DNA of 64,000 nt from Aeromicrobium sp. Root495 (GCF_001426755.1 NZ_LMFJ01000001.1:1938601-2002600), one strand, 5' to 3'. Positions 41,957-50,933 are shown, numbered from the stretch's first letter. The notes: generated by a model from the letters alone, not told the origin. Made by a program: numbers and translations.

Positions 41957-42432
41957 GCGGACTCCCCCGGACGCTCCCAGTCGCCGGAGCGCCCGCCCGA
42001 CTTGGCGACGACGCGCACGTCGGTCAGGGTGGCGGCCCGGTCGAGCCCCTTCACCATGTCGATGACGGCGAGGCCGGCGACCGTGACCGCCGTGAGCGCC
42101 TCCATCTCCACCCCCGTGCGGTCCGCCGTGCGCACCGTGGCCTCGAGGTCGACGCCCGTGTCGGTGACCGTGAGGTCGACGCTCGCCCCGTGGATGCCGA
42201 TGACGTGCGCGAGCGGAAGGATCGTGGGCGTCAGCTTGGCGGCCTGGATGCCGGCGATCCGCGCCACCGCCAGCACGTCGCCCTTGGGCACGTCGCCGGC
42301 CCGGAGCCGCTCCACGACGTCGGCTGCGACCGTGACTGTGCCGCGCGCGGTGGCCGAGCGGACCGTCGGCGTCTTGGCCGTCACGTCGACCATGCGGGCG
42401 TGACCGGAGTCGTCGAGGTGCGTGAACGTCAT
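41953..42432 (-). CDS. moaC: Cyclic pyranopterin monophosphate synthase MoaC
   Basis: A 159-residue MoaC: MVDVTAK, the active-site LAHVIGIHG (compare PLCHP in many homologues), VEMEALTAV, and KSGGRSG at the end. It completes the first step of molybdopterin synthesis after MoaA. The PLAHVIGIH variant replaces the usual CHPI stretch and is worth noting, although the Met-Glu-Ala-Leu core is intact. moaA is not in the window. Confidence 0.93.
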   Translation of the reverse strand: MTFTHLDDSGHARMVDVTAKTPTVRSATARGTVTVAADVVERLRAGDVPKGDVLAVARIAGIQAAKLTPTILPLAHVIGIHGASVDLTVTDTGVDLEATVRTADRTGVEMEALTAVTVAGLAVIDMVKGLDRAATLTDVRVVAKSGGRSGDWERPGESA

Positions 42433-42438
42433 GTCCCG

Positions 42439-42444
42439 AGTCTC
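42439..42444 (-). promoter_or_regulatory. Leaderless-type -10 box of moaC
   Basis: GAGACT on the minus strand, 6 bases before the ATG at 42432. Confidence 0.35.
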
Positions 42445-42467
42445 TCAGAACGTCACCGCCGCGGGGC

Positions 42468-44411
42468 TCACGAGCCGGTGGGGTGCACCGCCACCTCGAC
42501 GGCCTTCACGAGCAGGTGGACGCGGGACCCCGGCACGAGCGCGAGGTCGGCGGCAGCACCGGGCGTCACCTCGGCCGCCACGGCCTGGCTGCCCGCGAGG
42601 GTCCTGATCCGCACCCGGTCCCCGAGCGGCTCGACGTCGGTGATCGTCGCCTCGAAGCTGTTGCGGGGACTGCCTGCGGGAGCCTGCGGGAAGACCGCGA
42701 CGGCCGATGGCGAGAAGACCGCGACGACCTCGGCCCCCGCTGCGACGGCGCTCGTCGGGAGGCCCCGGACCGTGAGCGAGGGGTTCACGACGGCCGCGCC
42801 CTCCCAGGTCCCGCTCACGAGGTTGAGGCCGGCCACCTGGGCGGCGAACGCGCTGCGCGGTCGGGCGAGGACCTCGCGGGTCGGGCCCACCTCGACGACC
42901 CGGCCGCCGTCGACGACCACCACCCGGTCGGCGAGCAGCAGGGCGTCGAGCGCGTCGTGGGTCACGAGCAGGACGGTGCGGTCGGCGAGGACCGCTCGGA
43001 GCGTGTGCCGCAGGGCCGGGGTGACCGCGACGTCGAGGGCCGCCATGGGCTCGTCGAGGAGGAGGAGGTCCGGCTCCGCAGCGAGGGCGCGTGCCACCGC
43101 CACGCGCTGCGCCTGGCCACCGCTCAGCGTCTGGGGACGACGCTCGGCGAGGTCGGCCACCCCCACCTGCTGCAGCCACCGACGCGCAGTCGCTCGCGAC
43201 GCCGAGCGTCCGGCCCCGGCGGACCGCGGACCGAAGGCGACGTTGTCGAGGACGTCGAGGTGCGGGAACAGGAGGGGCTCCTGGGCGAGCAGGGCGACCC
43301 GGCGGTCGTGCGGGGCCACGTCGTCCAAGGAACGGTCGCCGAGGCTGACCGCCCCGGACGACGGTCGCAGGAGACCCGCGGCGACCTCCAGGACCGTCGA
43401 CTTCCCGGCGCCGTTGGGCCCGAGCAGCGCCACCGTCTCCCCGGCCGCGACGGACAGCCGCACCGCGACCTCCCGCTCCGCGACGGTCACGTCGAGGGCC
43501 AGCGGCGCGGAACCGGTCGCCGGGGCGGACGCTGGAGCATCGTGACCTCCCGGGAGTCGCACCTCGTCATCGGTCCAGCCGGGCTCCGGCTCGGCGGACG
43601 GCGGGACGTCGCGACGTCCGCGACGTCGCCGGGCCCCGAGGTCAGTCCCCTGGCCGGGGCCCGCCACGCCGATGACGACGACGGCCACGACCACCAGGAC
43701 GAGGGAGAGCGCCACGGCGGCGTCGGGATCGGTGACGCGCTCGAGGTAGATCTGGATGGGCAGGGTGGAGGTGGTGCCCTGGAGCGACCCCGCGAAGGTG
43801 ATGGTGGCCCCGAACTCGCCGAGCGCCCGGGCGAAGGCCAGGACGGCGCCGCTCACGAGGCCCGGGAGCACGAGCGGGACCGTCACGCGACGGAACACCG
43901 TGCTGGGCGACGCGCCGAGGGTCGAGGCCACCAGCTCGTGGCGGTGGCCGGCCGTGCGGAGGGCGCCCTCGAGCGAGATGACGAGGAACGGCAGCGCCAC
44001 GAACGTCTGCGCGATGACGACCGCCGCGGTGGAGAACGCCACCTGAACGCCGAGCACGTCGAGCGTCGGGCCGAGCAGCCCCTTGCGACCGAACGTGTAG
44101 AGCAGGGCGATGCCGCTCACCACGGGCGGGATCACGAGCGGCAGCAGCACGAGGGAGCGCAGGACCCCCTGGCCCGGGAAGCTCGTGCGCGCGAGCACCA
44201 CGGCCATGGGCACACCCAGGACGACGCACAGCACCGTGCTCACCGTGCTCGTGCGCAGGCTGAGCCACAGGGCGTCTCGGGCCGACTCCGACGTCACGAG
44301 CGAGACGAAGTCGGCCCAGTCGACCCGACTCACCATCGCGACGAGCGGGAGCAGGACGAACAGGACGCCCAGCAGCGCCGGCGCGTAGATCCAGCGCGGA
44401 ACCCCGATCAC
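42468..44411 (-). CDS. modBC: Fused molybdate ABC permease-ATPase (ModB-ModC)
   Basis: A 647-residue natural fusion. The ModB part (about 1-250) has six hydrophobic helices and the EAA loop ([20 protein letters not shown]). After a charged linker the ModC ATPase (about 300-500) has Walker [10 protein letters not shown], signature LSGGQAQR, Walker B LLLLDEP and the switch His in VTHDALDAL; a TOBE domain (about 545-640) binds oxyanion. It would drive ModA-bound molybdate inward. The GTG at 44411 lies 13 bases after the modA stop. The gene is continuous in one frame, so the fusion is real. Confidence 0.93.
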   Translation of the reverse strand: MIGVPRWIYAPALLGVLFVLLPLVAMVSRVDWADFVSLVTSESARDALWLSLRTSTVSTVLCVVLGVPMAVVLARTSFPGQGVLRSLVLLPLVIPPVVSGIALLYTFGRKGLLGPTLDVLGVQVAFSTAAVVIAQTFVALPFLVISLEGALRTAGHRHELVASTLGASPSTVFRRVTVPLVLPGLVSGAVLAFARALGEFGATITFAGSLQGTTSTLPIQIYLERVTDPDAAVALSLVLVVVAVVVIGVAGPGQGTDLGARRRRGRRDVPPSAEPEPGWTDDEVRLPGGHDAPASAPATGSAPLALDVTVAEREVAVRLSVAAGETVALLGPNGAGKSTVLEVAAGLLRPSSGAVSLGDRSLDDVAPHDRRVALLAQEPLLFPHLDVLDNVAFGPRSAGAGRSASRATARRWLQQVGVADLAERRPQTLSGGQAQRVAVARALAAEPDLLLLDEPMAALDVAVTPALRHTLRAVLADRTVLLVTHDALDALLLADRVVVVDGGRVVEVGPTREVLARPRSAFAAQVAGLNLVSGTWEGAAVVNPSLTVRGLPTSAVAAGAEVVAVFSPSAVAVFPQAPAGSPRNSFEATITDVEPLGDRVRIRTLAGSQAVAAEVTPGAAADLALVPGSRVHLLVKAVEVAVHPTGS

Positions 44412-44424
44412 GAGGCCTCTCCCG

Positions 44425-45213
44425 TCACGGACGCCCGAACCCGGCAGCACGCAGCACCTTCTGACCCTCCGCGCCCAGCACGTACGCGGCGAACGCCCGG
44501 GCGATGGTCGTGTGGTCGGAGTCCTTCAGCGTCGCGATGGGATAGGTGTTCACGGCCTCGGACGACTCGGGGAACGTGATGCCCTCGACGTCGTCGCCGG
44601 CCGCCTCGACGTCGGTGACGTAGACGAGTCCGGCGTCGGCCTCGCCCGACGTCACCTTGCCGAGGACGTCGGTGACGGACTGCTCCTGGCTCACGGGTGA
44701 GAGCTTCGTGCCCGTGACGTCGGCGACCGTCCTGGTGGCGCTGCCGCACGGGACCTGTGGTGCACAGACGACGAGGTCGAGGCCCTTCTTCGCGAGGTCG
44801 GCGAAGCCCGAGATCCTCGCCGGGTTGCCCGGCGGGACCGCGATCTCGAGCGTGTTGGTGGCGAAGTCCGCGGGATCCACGGCGTCGGCGCCGAGCTGGT
44901 CCATGGTCGTGGAGTCGGCTGACGCGAAGACGTCGGCGGGGGCTCCGGAGCGAATCTGCTCGACGAGGTCGGACGAGCCCCCGAAGCTCAGCCTGACGGT
45001 CACGCCGTCGTTCTCGGCCTCGAAGTCCTGCGCGATCTCGGTGAAGGAGGAGGTGAGCGAGGCCGCCGCGAGCACCGTGATCGTGACCGGCTCAGAACCG
45101 TTCCCGCCGCCCTTCTGGTCGCCGGAGGACCCGCAGGCGGCGACCGCCAGGAGCGTGAGGGCCAGCGGGGCCACCAGCCTGCGGCGAAGGCCGACGGCGG
45201 AGGTGTGGGACAT
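44425..45213 (-). CDS. modA: Molybdate-binding lipoprotein ModA
   Basis: A 262-residue lipoprotein. The signal peptide ends LAVAAC-GSS with the lipobox Cys at 27. The mature part has the ModA pattern: [35 protein letters not shown] and [10 protein letters not shown]. It captures molybdate or tungstate outside the membrane for the fused ModBC. GAGAGG precedes the ATG. Confidence 0.94.
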   Translation of the reverse strand: MSHTSAVGLRRRLVAPLALTLLAVAACGSSGDQKGGGNGSEPVTITVLAAASLTSSFTEIAQDFEAENDGVTVRLSFGGSSDLVEQIRSGAPADVFASADSTTMDQLGADAVDPADFATNTLEIAVPPGNPARISGFADLAKKGLDLVVCAPQVPCGSATRTVADVTGTKLSPVSQEQSVTDVLGKVTSGEADAGLVYVTDVEAAGDDVEGITFPESSEAVNTYPIATLKDSDHTTIARAFAAYVLGAEGQKVLRAAGFGRP

Positions 45214-45254
45214 GAGTGCCTCTCGACGATCTGGGTGGAAGGGAGGGTCCGGGG

Positions 45255-46280
45255 TCATGCCGTGCGGAGCTCGGTGCCGCAGTCGGTCGGGTCGTAGCCG
45301 GGCAGTAGCGTGGAGCGGCGCGCGAGCGCCGGGCTGCCCAGCAGCTCGACGAAGGCCTGGGCGGCCGGCAGCCCGGTCCACTCCTCGGCGAACCACAGCT
45401 CGACCGTGTGCTCCTCCAGCGCCACGAAGCCCAGGCCCAGGGAGTGCGCGGCAGGCTCCATGACCACGCCTGCGGCGCCTCCGCCGTGCGCCACCCTCCG
45501 CGCGACGTCGACGTGGCCGTGGCCGACCGGCCCGGGCAGGTCGACGTCGGCACCGGCCGCGCGGAGCGCCCGGACCAGTGCCTTCTGCGCGCCCGCCCCC
45601 GCATCGCGCTGGACGACGTCGGGACGTCGGGACGCCAGCTCGTCGATGCTCGGCACCGCGCCCGCCGGAGCGGTGAGTCCCACCTGCCAACGAGCCACGT
45701 GCCACCGGCGCACCGGGACGGGCGGCTCGGGCAGGTCGCCCGGCCGGGCGTGCACGAGCACGCCGTGGACGAGTCCCGCTCCGAGGGCCTCGACCGAACG
45801 ACCCGTGGAGGCGTGGACGGCGAGGACCCGGCGACCGGACCGGGCGAGCAGGTCGGCGGCCAGGTCGAGCACGGGGTCGCAGCCCGTGAGCACGAGGCCC
45901 GCCGCGCTGGAGCCCGGCAGCCACTCGAGGCCGGCGTCCGTCACGACCGCGTCCGCGGCCGCCCATCCGTCGGACCCGTCGGCCCCGAACGTGAGCGGAG
46001 TCGTGACGAGCCGCTCCCCCACCCGTCCGGCGCCCACCGTCGTCCCCGGGGGCGCGGTCCGACCCAGGACGTCGCGGGACTCCTGCCCTCCCGCAGCGCC
46101 GAAGAGCTGCTCGACCGACGTCTCCAGGGCACGGGCCAGGGCCAGGGCGGCCGTGACGCCCGGGGCGTGGCGCCCTGCCTCGATGGCCCCCACGAGCTGT
46201 CGGGTCACCCCGGCCTGGCGCGCCAGCTCGGCCTGTGACCAGCCGCGACCTGTCCGTTCGGCCAGGATCCTGTCATTCAT
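45255..46280 (-). CDS. XRE regulator fused to a periplasmic-binding-protein-like domain
   Basis: A 341-residue protein. An XRE helix-turn-helix (residues about 5-60: WSQAELARQAGVTRQLVGAIEAG) is joined to a type II binding-protein-like domain (about 90-335) resembling the molybdate/LysR-type ligand fold. The place beside modA suggests it senses molybdate or molybdopterin directly and controls the mod genes, replacing ModE. TAGGAT is 6 bases before the ATG. Its autoregulation and operators are not evident. Confidence 0.85.
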   Translation of the reverse strand: MNDRILAERTGRGWSQAELARQAGVTRQLVGAIEAGRHAPGVTAALALARALETSVEQLFGAAGGQESRDVLGRTAPPGTTVGAGRVGERLVTTPLTFGADGSDGWAAADAVVTDAGLEWLPGSSAAGLVLTGCDPVLDLAADLLARSGRRVLAVHASTGRSVEALGAGLVHGVLVHARPGDLPEPPVPVRRWHVARWQVGLTAPAGAVPSIDELASRRPDVVQRDAGAGAQKALVRALRAAGADVDLPGPVGHGHVDVARRVAHGGGAAGVVMEPAAHSLGLGFVALEEHTVELWFAEEWTGLPAAQAFVELLGSPALARRSTLLPGYDPTDCGTELRTA

Positions 46281-46286
46281 GCCCAG

Positions 46287-46292
46287 ATCCTA
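46287..46292 (-). promoter_or_regulatory. Leaderless-type -10 box of the XRE regulator
   Basis: TAGGAT on the minus strand, 6 bases before the ATG at 46280. Confidence 0.6.
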
Positions 46293-46299
46293 GGCGACC

Positions 46300-46484
46300 G
46301 AGCACCGTGGTGGGAGCAATACCGCTCGGACGGGAAAAAGTTCCCACTATTTATTCGCTGCGACCGCAGCGGTTTCCGACGTTTTGCAACAAACGTTCAC
46401 CAATCGGACCCATCCGGTTCCCACCCCGTGGCGAATGACCAGTGCAAGCAAAAACCCACCGAAAACAAATCGAAGGACTTTCAC
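46300..46484 (+). promoter_or_regulatory. AT-rich upstream region of the lipoprotein gene
   Basis: This 185-base stretch is the most AT-rich in the window (AAAAAGTTCCCACTATTTATT at 46335-46355, TTTTGCAACAAACGTT at 46381-46396). It holds the promoter and a long 5' leader of the lipoprotein gene; I cannot fix the -35 and -10 boxes. The inverted CGCTGCGACCGCAGCG at 46357-46372 is an operator-like palindrome. Confidence 0.4.
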
Positions 46485-47156
46485 ATGAGCGCCATCAAGC
46501 ACCGTAAGGTCATCGCGGGCCTCGCCCTCGCCGCTGCAGCTGCCCTCCCGCTCGCGGCCTGCTCGTCCACGGACGACTCCTCTTCCGACAGCAGCAGCAC
46601 CGAGGTCGCGAAGCCGCTGGCTCGCATCAACGCCCTCTCGGGCGAGGACACGGCCATCGCGCTGGACAAGGGCTTCACCGACGCCCTCACCTCGCTGAAG
46701 CTCACGCCCGGCGTCGTCGGCACCGCGAAGCTCACGGACGGCTCGCTCGTCTTCCCCATCACGGGCGGCAACGTGACGTACTTCAAGCCCGGCACGGCCA
46801 AGCCGTACGTCATCGGCCAGGTCCAGCACGAGGGCTCGGGCCTGTCGCTCACCGCGGGTGACACCAAGGTCGAGCTGACCAACTTCAACGTCGATCCCGG
46901 CATCTCGCGGGTCTACGGCGACGTCTCGGTCAACGGCAAGGTCGCTGCCACCAGCGCCTTCCTGTTCCAGCTCCGTGGCGCCACGCTGAAGCCGCTCCAG
47001 ACCGAGGGTGACACCGCCATCCTCGAGGGCACCAAGGTCTTCATCTCGCCCGTCGCCGCCGGCCTCCTGAACGACACGTTCGGCACCGACGCCGTCACCG
47101 ACCAGCTCCTGGTCGGCGTCGCGAAGATCACCGTCAACACCACGCCTGCTTCCTGA
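46485..47156 (+). CDS. Secreted lipoprotein of unknown function
   Basis: A 223-residue lipoprotein. The signal peptide ends LPLAAC-SS (Cys at about 26) and is followed by a Ser/Asp-rich linker. The mature domain is beta-rich and similar in style to actinobacterial lipoproteins of the 'ALSGEDTAIALDKGF' type, with SLVFPITGGNV and KPYVIGQVQHEGSGLSL. No catalytic residues are evident; it may be an adhesin or carrier. The ATG at 46485 is preferred to 46428 because of the signal peptide. Confidence 0.8.
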   Translation: MSAIKHRKVIAGLALAAAAALPLAACSSTDDSSSDSSSTEVAKPLARINALSGEDTAIALDKGFTDALTSLKLTPGVVGTAKLTDGSLVFPITGGNVTYFKPGTAKPYVIGQVQHEGSGLSLTAGDTKVELTNFNVDPGISRVYGDVSVNGKVAATSAFLFQLRGATLKPLQTEGDTAILEGTKVFISPVAAGLLNDTFGTDAVTDQLLVGVAKITVNTTPAS

Positions 47157-47167
47157 GCCGGCGGTCG

Positions 47168-47203
47168 GCCCCGCCCCGGAGGACTCTTCCTCCGCGGCGG
47201 GGC
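47168..47203 (+). terminator. Hairpin terminator after the lipoprotein gene
   Basis: A 16-bp stem with one mismatch and a CTCT loop starts 11 bases after the stop. It is the first of three GC-rich hairpins in a row. Confidence 0.8.
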
Positions 47204-47207
47204 TGAC

Positions 47208-47313
47208 GCAGTGGGCGCGGCGGTGGCACCCCACCGGTGCTCGGACGACGCCGCGCCCACTGCACCCCCACGGACCAGTGCCCCGCTCTCCCGGTGGGAG
47301 GAGCGGGGCACTG
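47208..47313. repeat. Two further perfect hairpins before the molybdoenzyme
   Basis: Hairpin 2: GCAGTGGGCGCGGCG (47208-47222) pairs perfectly over 15 bases with 47249-47263 and encloses a small GCACC/GGTGC hairpin. Hairpin 3: CAGTGCCCCGCTC (47276-47288) pairs perfectly with 47301-47313. With the terminator they make three adjacent stem-loops in the 289-base gap. Confidence 0.75.
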
Positions 47314-47394
47314 CCGGTTCCACCCGGCACCACGACTCACCCCACCAGCTCCACCCCGTACGACCGGCACGGCAGGTCGCTTCTCGCGGCCGAA

Positions 47395-47411
47395 GGGGTC
47401 ACACTGACCCC
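47395..47411. promoter_or_regulatory. Palindrome GGGGTCA-CAC-TGACCCC before the molybdoenzyme
   Basis: Perfect 7-bp arms around a 3-base centre, 34 bases before the ATG. It looks like an operator for a dimeric regulator. Confidence 0.5.
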
Positions 47412-47445
47412 GGGACTCCCCCGAGGCAAGGACAGGTGGTCGAGC

Positions 47446-48618
47446 ATGAGACTTCCCACCGTCGAGGACATCGAGAAGCGGATCCCGCGTCCTGAGGACT
47501 TCGAGAGCCGCGCCCGGGGCACGGAGCTCACGGCTCGCGTCGGCACCGCCCTCGGCATCGCCTTCGGCATCTGTTTCCTCACCGGGATGTGGAGCCACGT
47601 CCAGTACACGCAGCCCGGGTGGCTGCCCATCGGACCCCAGCCCACGCAGCTCTACCGCCTGACGCAGGGCACGCACGTGCTCTCCGGCATCGCGGCCATC
47701 CCGCTCCTGCTCGTCAAGCTGTGGTCGGTCTTCCCCCGCCTCTTCATCCGGCCCCCCACCTCCTCGGCCCGCGAGCTCGTGATCGAGGTGCTGGAGCGGG
47801 CCTCCATCGGCGCCCTCGTGGGCTCGTCGGTCTTCATGCTGGCGAGCGGGCTGCTCAACATCGCCCAGTGGTACCCGTGGGAGTTCAGCTTCCGCCGCAC
47901 CCACGAGGCGGTCGCGTGGGTGGCCATCGGCTCGCTCATCGTGCACATCGCGGTGAAGCTCCCGGTCATCCAGCGCGCGTACACCGCCTCCATCGAGCAC
48001 CCCGAGGCGCACCTCGACCCCGACGCCATCAGCCGCCGCACCGTGCTGCGCGGCGCACTCGCCGCCGCAGGCCTCGCCGTCGTCCTCACCGCGGGACAGA
48101 CCGTCCCGTTCCTGCGCCGGTTCTCGGTCTTCGCCGTGCGCGACGGCCAGGGTCCGCAGGGGCTGCCCATCAACCGCACCGCCAAGGCCGCCGGCGCCGC
48201 CGAGGCCGCCCAGGACCCCGCGTTCGTGCTGGAGGTCGTCGTGGGCGACCGCACCGTCACCCTCGACCGGGACCAGCTGCTGGCCCTGCCGCAGCGCACC
48301 CACCGCCTGCCCATCGCGTGCGTCGAGGGCTGGAGCCGCAGCGCCACCTGGACCGGCCCGGCCCTCCGTGACCTCCTCGCGCTGGCCGGCGGCGAGCCCG
48401 GGTCCGACGTGACCATCCGCTCCCTGCAGACCCGCGGCGCGTTCGGCGTCTCGCGACTCCCCGCCGCGTACGTCGAGGACTACCGCACCCTGCTCGCCCT
48501 CGAGCTCAACGGCGAGACGCTGAGCCTCGACCACGGCTACCCGTGCCGCATCATCGCGCCCAACCGGCCCGGCGTGTTCCAGACCAAGTGGGTCCAGCGC
48601 CTGGAGGTGAAGGCATGA
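47446..48618 (+). CDS. Membrane-anchored sulfite-oxidase-type molybdoenzyme
   Basis: A 390-residue fusion. The N-terminal 225 residues hold about five hydrophobic helices with His51, His77, His153 and His167 placed like cytochrome b561 haem ligands. The C-terminal 160 residues are an Oxidored_molyb domain; Cys292 (RLPIACVEGWS) is the expected molybdenum ligand. It resembles MsrP/YedY fused to its own haem anchor, which would oxidise or reduce a sulfur compound or other oxyanion. It sits next to the molybdenum cofactor genes and begins a same-strand run to 50930. The ATG follows GGACAGG. Confidence 0.9.
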   Translation: MRLPTVEDIEKRIPRPEDFESRARGTELTARVGTALGIAFGICFLTGMWSHVQYTQPGWLPIGPQPTQLYRLTQGTHVLSGIAAIPLLLVKLWSVFPRLFIRPPTSSARELVIEVLERASIGALVGSSVFMLASGLLNIAQWYPWEFSFRRTHEAVAWVAIGSLIVHIAVKLPVIQRAYTASIEHPEAHLDPDAISRRTVLRGALAAAGLAVVLTAGQTVPFLRRFSVFAVRDGQGPQGLPINRTAKAAGAAEAAQDPAFVLEVVVGDRTVTLDRDQLLALPQRTHRLPIACVEGWSRSATWTGPALRDLLALAGGEPGSDVTIRSLQTRGAFGVSRLPAAYVEDYRTLLALELNGETLSLDHGYPCRIIAPNRPGVFQTKWVQRLEVKA

Positions 48619-49079
48619 GCGAGCCCGCCTCCTCCTCCACGTCGTCCACCACGGCGCTGCGTGGACTGCTCATCGCCGTCGGCGTCGGCTTCGGCCTCTG
48701 GGGCCTGTGGCTCATGCGCGACTTCACGTCGGAGCAGCTCATCTCCACCGGGACGTGGCTCGCGGGCGGCATCGTCCTGCACGACGCCATCCTGGCGCCC
48801 GTGACGGTGGGCCTCGGCCTGGCCGCGTCGCGCCTGCTCCCCGGTCACTTCCGCGCCGCCACCAGCCTGGCGTTCCTGCTGTGGGCCACCCTCACGGTCG
48901 TGTTCGTGCCCGTGCTGAGCGGCCAGGGCGGCAAGCCCGACAACGACACCATCCTCGGCCGTCCCTACCTGCTCAGCTGGCTCGTCCTCACCGGCGTCCT
49001 GGCGGGATCGGCCGTGATCGCCGCCCGGCGCCGCCGACGGGTGCGGCACGCCGCACCTGCCGAGCCGCCGCCCGCCTGA
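48615..49079 (+). CDS. Four-helix membrane protein coupled to the molybdoenzyme
   Basis: A 154-residue protein with about four transmembrane helices (near 17-35, 48-68, 80-97 and 115-135) and a basic tail. The loop GGIVLHDAILAPVTVG carries one His. Its ATG overlaps the molybdoenzyme stop (ATGA). It may be a membrane subunit or partner of that enzyme. No known family. Confidence 0.8.
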   Translation: MSEPASSSTSSTTALRGLLIAVGVGFGLWGLWLMRDFTSEQLISTGTWLAGGIVLHDAILAPVTVGLGLAASRLLPGHFRAATSLAFLLWATLTVVFVPVLSGQGGKPDNDTILGRPYLLSWLVLTGVLAGSAVIAARRRRRVRHAAPAEPPPA

Positions 49080-49085
49080 GAGGAT
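49080..49085 (+). promoter_or_regulatory. Leaderless-type -10 box of mtnP
   Basis: GAGGAT lies 7 bases before the ATG at 49093, overlapping the stop of the preceding gene. Confidence 0.35.
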
Positions 49086-49092
49086 CGTGGCC

Positions 49093-49893
49093 ATGACGAG
49101 CCACGACCGTCCCGATGTCGCCGTGATCGGCGGATCCGGCTTCTACACCTTCCTCGAGGATCCCGAGACCGTGGACGTCGAGACCCCCTACGGGTCGCCG
49201 TCGGCTCCCGTGGCGGTGGGCACGGTCGACGGACGCACGGTGGCGTTCCTGCCCCGGCACGGGCCGCACCATCAGTTCCCGGCGCACCGCGTGCCCTACC
49301 GCGCCAACCTCTGGGCGTTGCGCAGCCTCGGCGTGCGCCAGGTGCTCGCGCCCTGCGCGGTCGGCGGGCTGCGCCCCGAGCTGGGGCCCGGCACCTTCGT
49401 GGTGCCCGACCAGCTCGTGGACCGGACGTCGGGACGCACCCAGACCTTCTACGACGAGGGCGCCGTACACGTGTCCTTCGCCGACCCGTACTGCCCCCGC
49501 CTGCGCACCCATCTCGTCGACGGACTCGCCGGCCAGGACCCCGTCGACGGCGGCACCATGGTGGTCATCGAGGGGCCGCGCTTCTCGACCCGGGCCGAGT
49601 CCCAGTGGTACGCCGCCCAGGGTGGGTCCGTCATCAACATGACGGGGCATCCCGAGGCGGTCCTCGCCCGAGAGCTGGCGCTCTGCTACGCCACGGTCGC
49701 GCTGGTGACCGACCACGACGCGGGCGTCGACTCCGACTCGTCGGTCAGCATGGACGAGGTGTTCAAGGTCTTCGCGTCCCACACCGACACGCTCAAGGGC
49801 GCACTGCGCTCCGTGGTCGGCGGGCTCGGCGAGCGCACGTGCGAGTGCGGTGCAGCCGTCGACGACATGACACTGCCGTTCGAGCTGCCGTGA
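49093..49893 (+). CDS. mtnP: 5'-methylthioadenosine phosphorylase
   Basis: A 266-residue trimeric-type purine nucleoside phosphorylase. GGSGFY, RHGPHHQFPAHRVPYRANLWAL and INMTGHPEAVLARE match MtnP. TDHDAG supplies the two Asp residues that bind 6-amino purines, as in MTA phosphorylases. It cleaves methylthioadenosine to adenine and methylthioribose 1-phosphate. An ATG at 49093 is chosen; a GTG at 49087 (VAMTSH) is an alternative. It is coupled to the epimerase (GTGA). Confidence 0.9.
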   Translation: MTSHDRPDVAVIGGSGFYTFLEDPETVDVETPYGSPSAPVAVGTVDGRTVAFLPRHGPHHQFPAHRVPYRANLWALRSLGVRQVLAPCAVGGLRPELGPGTFVVPDQLVDRTSGRTQTFYDEGAVHVSFADPYCPRLRTHLVDGLAGQDPVDGGTMVVIEGPRFSTRAESQWYAAQGGSVINMTGHPEAVLARELALCYATVALVTDHDAGVDSDSSVSMDEVFKVFASHTDTLKGALRSVVGGLGERTCECGAAVDDMTLPFELP

Positions 49894-50930
49894 AGATCCT
49901 GCTCACCGGCGCCGCCGGGTTCATCGGGACGCACATCGGGCGGATCGCCCGTGAGCGTGGGCACGAGGTCGTCGGTCTCGACGCCTACCTCGAGGCCGCC
50001 CACGGTCCCGATGTCGCGCCGGACCCCGCGATCGTCCGTCGCGACCTGCGCACCCACGACGTCGACGACCTGCTCGAGGGCATCGACGTCGTGTGCCACC
50101 AGGCCGCCATGGTGGGCAACGGCGTCGACGCCCAGGACCTGCCCGCCTACGCCGAGAACAACGACGCGGCCACGGCCCGCCTGCTGGCCGCCATGGCCCG
50201 CGCCGGCGTGGGCGACCTCGTCATGGCGTCGTCGATGGTCGTCTACGGCGACGGGCGCTACACGTGCCCCACCGACGGCGACGTCCCCCCGGCGGTGCGT
50301 CGCGACGACGACCTCGAGGCCGGCCGGTACGACCCGCGCTGCCCCGTGTGCGGCGGCGACATCACGTGGCGCGAGATCGACGAGGACACCACGTTCCTGC
50401 CGCGCACGAGCTATGCGGCGTCCAAGGTGGCGCAGGAGCACTACGCCTCCGCATGGTGCACGCTGCAGTCCGGTCGCGCCGTCGCGCTGCGGTACCACAA
50501 CGTCTACGGCCCCGGCATGCCCGCGGACACCCCGTACTCGGGGGTGGCGGCGATCTTCCGCTCCGCCATCGCGCGTGGCGAGGCACCGCGCGTGTTCGAG
50601 GACGGCCGGCAGGTGCGCGACTTCGTGCACGTGCACGACGTCGCACGGGCCAACGTGCTGGCCATCGAGCAGGTGACCTCGCACCCCGTCGGTCTCACGG
50701 CGTACAACGTGGCGTCGGGCCACACCTTCACGATCGGCGAGATGGCCGCGACCCTCTCCCGGGCAGCGGGCGGCGAGGCCCCCGTGCTCACGGGCGACTA
50801 CCGCCGCTTCGATGTCCGGCACGTCGTCGCCTCCCCCGCGGCAGCCCGCGAGGGTCTCGGGTTCACCGCCGAGGTCGCCCCCCACGACGGCCTCGCCCGC
50901 CTCGCCCACGACCCCCTCCGCACCCGCTGA
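49890..50930 (+). CDS. NAD-dependent epimerase/dehydratase with CPVCGG insert
   Basis: A 346-residue extended SDR. GAAGFIG (7-13) binds NAD and Tyr175/Lys179 (SYAASK) are catalytic. An insert at about 122-165 carries Cys126, Cys151 and Cys154 (CPVCGG), possibly a small zinc site. It probably epimerises or dehydrates a nucleotide sugar. The GTG start overlaps the mtnP stop. Two glycosyltransferases follow. Confidence 0.88.
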   Translation: MKILLTGAAGFIGTHIGRIARERGHEVVGLDAYLEAAHGPDVAPDPAIVRRDLRTHDVDDLLEGIDVVCHQAAMVGNGVDAQDLPAYAENNDAATARLLAAMARAGVGDLVMASSMVVYGDGRYTCPTDGDVPPAVRRDDDLEAGRYDPRCPVCGGDITWREIDEDTTFLPRTSYAASKVAQEHYASAWCTLQSGRAVALRYHNVYGPGMPADTPYSGVAAIFRSAIARGEAPRVFEDGRQVRDFVHVHDVARANVLAIEQVTSHPVGLTAYNVASGHTFTIGEMAATLSRAAGGEAPVLTGDYRRFDVRHVVASPAAAREGLGFTAEVAPHDGLARLAHDPLRTR

Positions 50931-50933
50931 CCC

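Noticed and set aside
47208..47313. A molybdenum-cofactor riboswitch
   Set aside because: The position is suggestive, but I cannot match the conserved core by eye; kept as a finding and not as a feature call.
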